From: Parvibaculaceae bacterium PLY_AMNH_Bact1
Lineage (GTDB): Bacteria > Pseudomonadota > Alphaproteobacteria > Parvibaculales > Parvibaculaceae
Assembly: GCA_032881465.1 (NCBI GenBank)
Contig: CP126168.1
Location: 1,302,001 to 1,366,000 of the forward strand
Direction of reading: 5' to 3'
Length of the DNA: 64,000 nucleotides
The position numbers and the translations under genes were made by a program. The notes under the pieces are model-generated. The model did not search any database. It worked only from the letters and a program-made list of their open reading frames with translations, and was not told where the DNA came from. This document shows, in pieces, positions 61,845 to 64,000 of the stretch (positions within the stretch are counted from its first letter, which is position 1; each line of letters starts with the position of its first letter).

Positions 61845-63134
61845 ATGCTCGCGAAAACTGAGCCCGCAAAGACCAAGCTTTCCTCCGCCGCTCTTAAGGA
61901 CACGACCAAGCGCTTAAAGTCCGCTGTGCATCAGAACAAGGCAGCAAGCCGTGCCGGTTTTACTGAGCGTTTTTTCACCTTCGTCTTTAAAGGGCTCGTC
62001 TACCCGCAAATTTGGGAAGACCCGAATGTGGACATGGAAGCGCTGGCACTGATGCCAAACTCCCGTGTGCTCACCATCGCGTCAGGCGGCTGCAACGTCT
62101 TGTCCTACCTCACCGCGAACCCCCGCGAGATCGTCGCGGTGGACCTGAACCGCGCGCATCTCGCGTTGACCCGGCTCAAACTCGCAGCTGCTTGTGAGCT
62201 TCCCAATTATGAGAGCTTCTATCGCTTCTTTGGGGACGCAGACCGCAAATCCAATATCACCGCGTATGAGCGTTTTCTGCAGCCAAAGCTCGATGAGGAA
62301 AGCCGCTCTTATTGGGAGGGGCGCGACCTTATGGGGCAGCGGCGCGTCACGCTTTTCTCCCGCGACCTCTATCACCACGGGCTCTTGGGGTATTTCATTG
62401 GCGCCGCCCACTTTATGGCGCGGCGATTGGGCGTCGATCCGAGCGAGCTGACCAAGGCTCGGAACCTTGCTGAACAGCGCTCCTATTTTGATCGTGTGCT
62501 GGCTCCGCTCTTTGACAAGCGGGTGGTGAAATGGGTGACGTCTAAAAAAATGTCGCTCTACGGGCTCGGTATTCCCCCAGCGCAATATGAAGCACTGGCA
62601 GCGGACGGTGTCGGCGATATGGCCGCTGTGCTGAAAGGCCGGCTTGAAAAACTTGTTTGCGACTTCCCCATGAATGAAAACTACTTCGCCTGGCAGGCCT
62701 TTGGGCGCAGCTATGCCCCACCGGCAAGAGGCGCGGAAGGTGGGTCATCCGGCCCCTTGCCGCCCTATCTGCAGGCCAACCATTTCGCCGAGGTGCGCGA
62801 CAGGGCCGACCGGGTGAAAGTTATGCACCGCTCGTTCACCGAATTGCTGGCGGATGAGCCTGAAGAAGCATTTGACGCCTATGTGCTACTCGACGCACAG
62901 GACTGGATGACCGACGTGCAGCTGAATGAACTCTGGACGGAAATCACCCGCACAGCAGAACCTGGGGCCCGCGTGGTCTTCCGTACTGCAGGGACCGACA
63001 CCATCCTACCGGGTAGGGTGGCTGACGAGACACTGAGGCGTTGGACCTACAAACACGAAGAAAGCCTCGACTATACCGCGAGGGACCGCTCCGCCATTTA
63101 TGGCGGCGTGCATCTCTACACGCTTGAGGGATAG
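61845..63134 (+). CDS. btaA: SAM:diacylglycerol 3-amino-3-carboxypropyltransferase BtaA
   Basis: First enzyme of betaine lipid (DGTS) synthesis: it moves the aminocarboxypropyl group of SAM to diacylglycerol, giving diacylglyceryl-homoserine. 429 residues, DUF3419 family. GLVYPQIWEDPNVDMEAL and ILTIASGGCN-type (VLTIASGGCNVLSYL) SAM-binding sequence with VAVDLN follow the basic N-terminus. RDLYHHGLLGYFIGAAHF and VLLDAQDWMTDVQLNELW are further family blocks. It would act at the membrane. btaB follows after three bases. Often induced by phosphate limitation; I found only a partial Pho-box half-site upstream. Confidence 0.92.
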   Translation: MLAKTEPAKTKLSSAALKDTTKRLKSAVHQNKAASRAGFTERFFTFVFKGLVYPQIWEDPNVDMEALALMPNSRVLTIASGGCNVLSYLTANPREIVAVDLNRAHLALTRLKLAAACELPNYESFYRFFGDADRKSNITAYERFLQPKLDEESRSYWEGRDLMGQRRVTLFSRDLYHHGLLGYFIGAAHFMARRLGVDPSELTKARNLAEQRSYFDRVLAPLFDKRVVKWVTSKKMSLYGLGIPPAQYEALAADGVGDMAAVLKGRLEKLVCDFPMNENYFAWQAFGRSYAPPARGAEGGSSGPLPPYLQANHFAEVRDRADRVKVMHRSFTELLADEPEEAFDAYVLLDAQDWMTDVQLNELWTEITRTAEPGARVVFRTAGTDTILPGRVADETLRRWTYKHEESLDYTARDRSAIYGGVHLYTLEG

Positions 63135-63137
63135 GTC

Positions 63138-63785
63138 ATGAACGCCACCAGTGCCCTTATGGACAACATCTATCGCCGTCAACGACACTTCTATGATCTC
63201 ACGCGGAAATACTATCTGCTCGGCCGCGACCGCCTGATCGCAGAGCTCTGTCCGCCGGAAGGGGGCATCGTGCTTGAGATTGGCTGTGGTACCGGCCGCA
63301 ATCTCATCAAAGCAGCGAAACGATATCCCCATGCACTTTTCTACGGTCTCGATATCTCAGCAGAGATGCTCATGACCGCCCGCGCTGAAATCAAACGGGC
63401 AGGGCTCGAAGATAGGGTAAAGATCGCGCAGGCCGACGCCGCCGATTTCGATGCACGCACACTTTTCAATCGCTCAGCCTTTGACCGCGTCTTCTTTTCC
63501 TACTCACTCTCTATGATCCCTGATTGGGAGGGCGCGCTTACACAAGGTTATGCTGTGACTGCGGACGGAGGACGGCTGGTGGTTGTGGATTTTGGAGAGC
63601 AGAAGCGCTTGCCGCGCTGGTTTCAGCATGTGCTGACCTGGTGGTTGACCCTCTTCCACGTGGCGCCTCGTGCAGAGCTGGTTCCGGTGCTTGAACGCTT
63701 CGGTACCGCAGAGATGAAGCCCATCTATGGTGATTATGCCCGAATTGCTCAACTTCCCCGACGTGCAGGCACTCGCACCGTTTGA
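63138..63785 (+). CDS. btaB: Diacylglyceryl-homoserine N-methyltransferase BtaB
   Basis: Adds three methyl groups to diacylglyceryl-homoserine to give DGTS. 215 residues, class I methyltransferase: motif I VLEIGCGTGRNLIKAA, motif II FYGLDISAEML, motif IV region FDRVFFSYSLSMIPDWEGAL. The start lies three bases after btaA. The protein is of the size seen for bacterial BtaB; a SAM-binding ubiE-like enzyme is the alternative, but the neighbour makes BtaB very likely. Confidence 0.9.
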   Translation: MNATSALMDNIYRRQRHFYDLTRKYYLLGRDRLIAELCPPEGGIVLEIGCGTGRNLIKAAKRYPHALFYGLDISAEMLMTARAEIKRAGLEDRVKIAQADAADFDARTLFNRSAFDRVFFSYSLSMIPDWEGALTQGYAVTADGGRLVVVDFGEQKRLPRWFQHVLTWWLTLFHVAPRAELVPVLERFGTAEMKPIYGDYARIAQLPRRAGTRTV

Positions 63786-63860
63786 GACGTCATTTCCACC
63801 GGTTCAAATTCCGTAGGGTTGGCAATCGATCCAACTCTTTTAGTGCAGTGATCCTGACCC

Positions 63861-63874
63861 GGTTTCGGGAAACC
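63861..63874. other. Short palindrome after btaB
   Basis: GGTTTC-GG-GAAACC (63861-63874) with flanking GACCC/AGACC. It lies 75 bases after btaB and 80 before the next start. Could be a weak terminator or an operator of the following gene; no T run. Confidence 0.35.
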
Positions 63875-63952
63875 AGACCAACAAATTTGATCCGTCGGCT
63901 GAACCTGCTACCTTTGTGACAATTAGTCATTTGGAGGAATGGGAGAGAGACC

Positions 63953-64000
63953 ATGCATGATCTGGTAATTCGAGGCGGTACGATTGTCGATGGCACAGGC
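63953..64000 (+). CDS. Amidohydrolase (N-acyl-D-amino-acid deacylase-like), start only
   Basis: Sixteen codons are visible: MHDLVIRGGTIVDGTG. The IRGGTIVDGTG string is the usual opening of D-aminoacylase/dihydroorotase-type metal-dependent amidohydrolases. A GGAGG and a GGGAGAGAG stretch precede the ATG at 63953. The rest is beyond the window, so the exact enzyme is open. Confidence 0.7.
   Translation, partial: MHDLVIRGGTIVDGTG

Overview
The window reads as chromosomal DNA of a moderately GC-rich, free-living, probably marine alphaproteobacterium. The evidence is the rne / amiC / mrcA / prfB neighbourhood, an RNase E with an acidic insertion in its S1 domain, an iscR-iscS-sufBCDS-sufT-sufA operon, a bactofilin coupled to an M23 peptidase, a Coq4-family protein, betaine-lipid genes (btaAB) and catabolic enzymes of the Parvibaculum / Rhodobiaceae kind. 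The exact genus cannot be fixed from sequence reading alone. I saw no rRNA, tRNA, CRISPR array, prophage or transposase.

Layout. 1-2.5 kb: 3' part of aroQ (cut by the window edge), a zinc alcohol dehydrogenase and an SDR. 2.7-4.8 kb: an orphan methyltransferase, then thiS-thiG. 4.8-6.9 kb: a periplasmic DsbA-like protein and an M48 peptidase in one operon. 7.3-12.4 kb: a lipoprotein gamma-glutamyltransferase homologue with changed active-site residues, an aminotransferase, a sulfatase and an exported NTF2-like protein. 12.5-23.8 kb: rne, amiC, mrcA and prfB, interrupted between amiC and mrcA by a DJ-1/PfpI gene, a glutathione S-transferase remnant, a TetR gene and a coq4-like gene. prfB carries an intact programmed +1 frameshift. 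23.8-29.4 kb: a tightly overlapped TetR / membrane protein / Rieske oxygenase operon, M23-bactofilin, DUF455 and bcp. 29.6-39.8 kb: a large AsmA-like envelope protein, a di-iron ferritin-like protein behind an elaborate palindromic control region, rsgA, a VOC protein whose ribosome-binding site lies in a hairpin, tyrS, anmK and a hydrolase.

40.1-48.0 kb is a nine-gene Fe-S assembly operon: IscR regulator, two cysteine desulfurases, the SufBCD scaffold, SufT, an A-type carrier and a TfoX-domain protein, closed by a terminator. 48.0-59.5 kb holds two tandem PaaG-like crotonases, a diguanylate cyclase, a coniferyl-aldehyde-type dehydrogenase, a DUF1329 protein, a DEAD-box helicase, parE and an Old-Yellow-Enzyme homologue.

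59.5-64.0 kb is the most accessory part. It has a 446-residue protein of unknown family with lower GC and an internal Tat-like motif, a strongly structured RNA candidate (possibly 6S RNA), a small unknown protein, a REPIN-like pair of inverted repeats, btaA-btaB for betaine lipid synthesis, and the start of an amidohydrolase. Best candidates for something undescribed: the 446-residue protein, the structured RNA, the RBS-sequestering hairpin of the VOC gene, and the coq4/tetR/PfpI insertion with its two operator-like palindromes.
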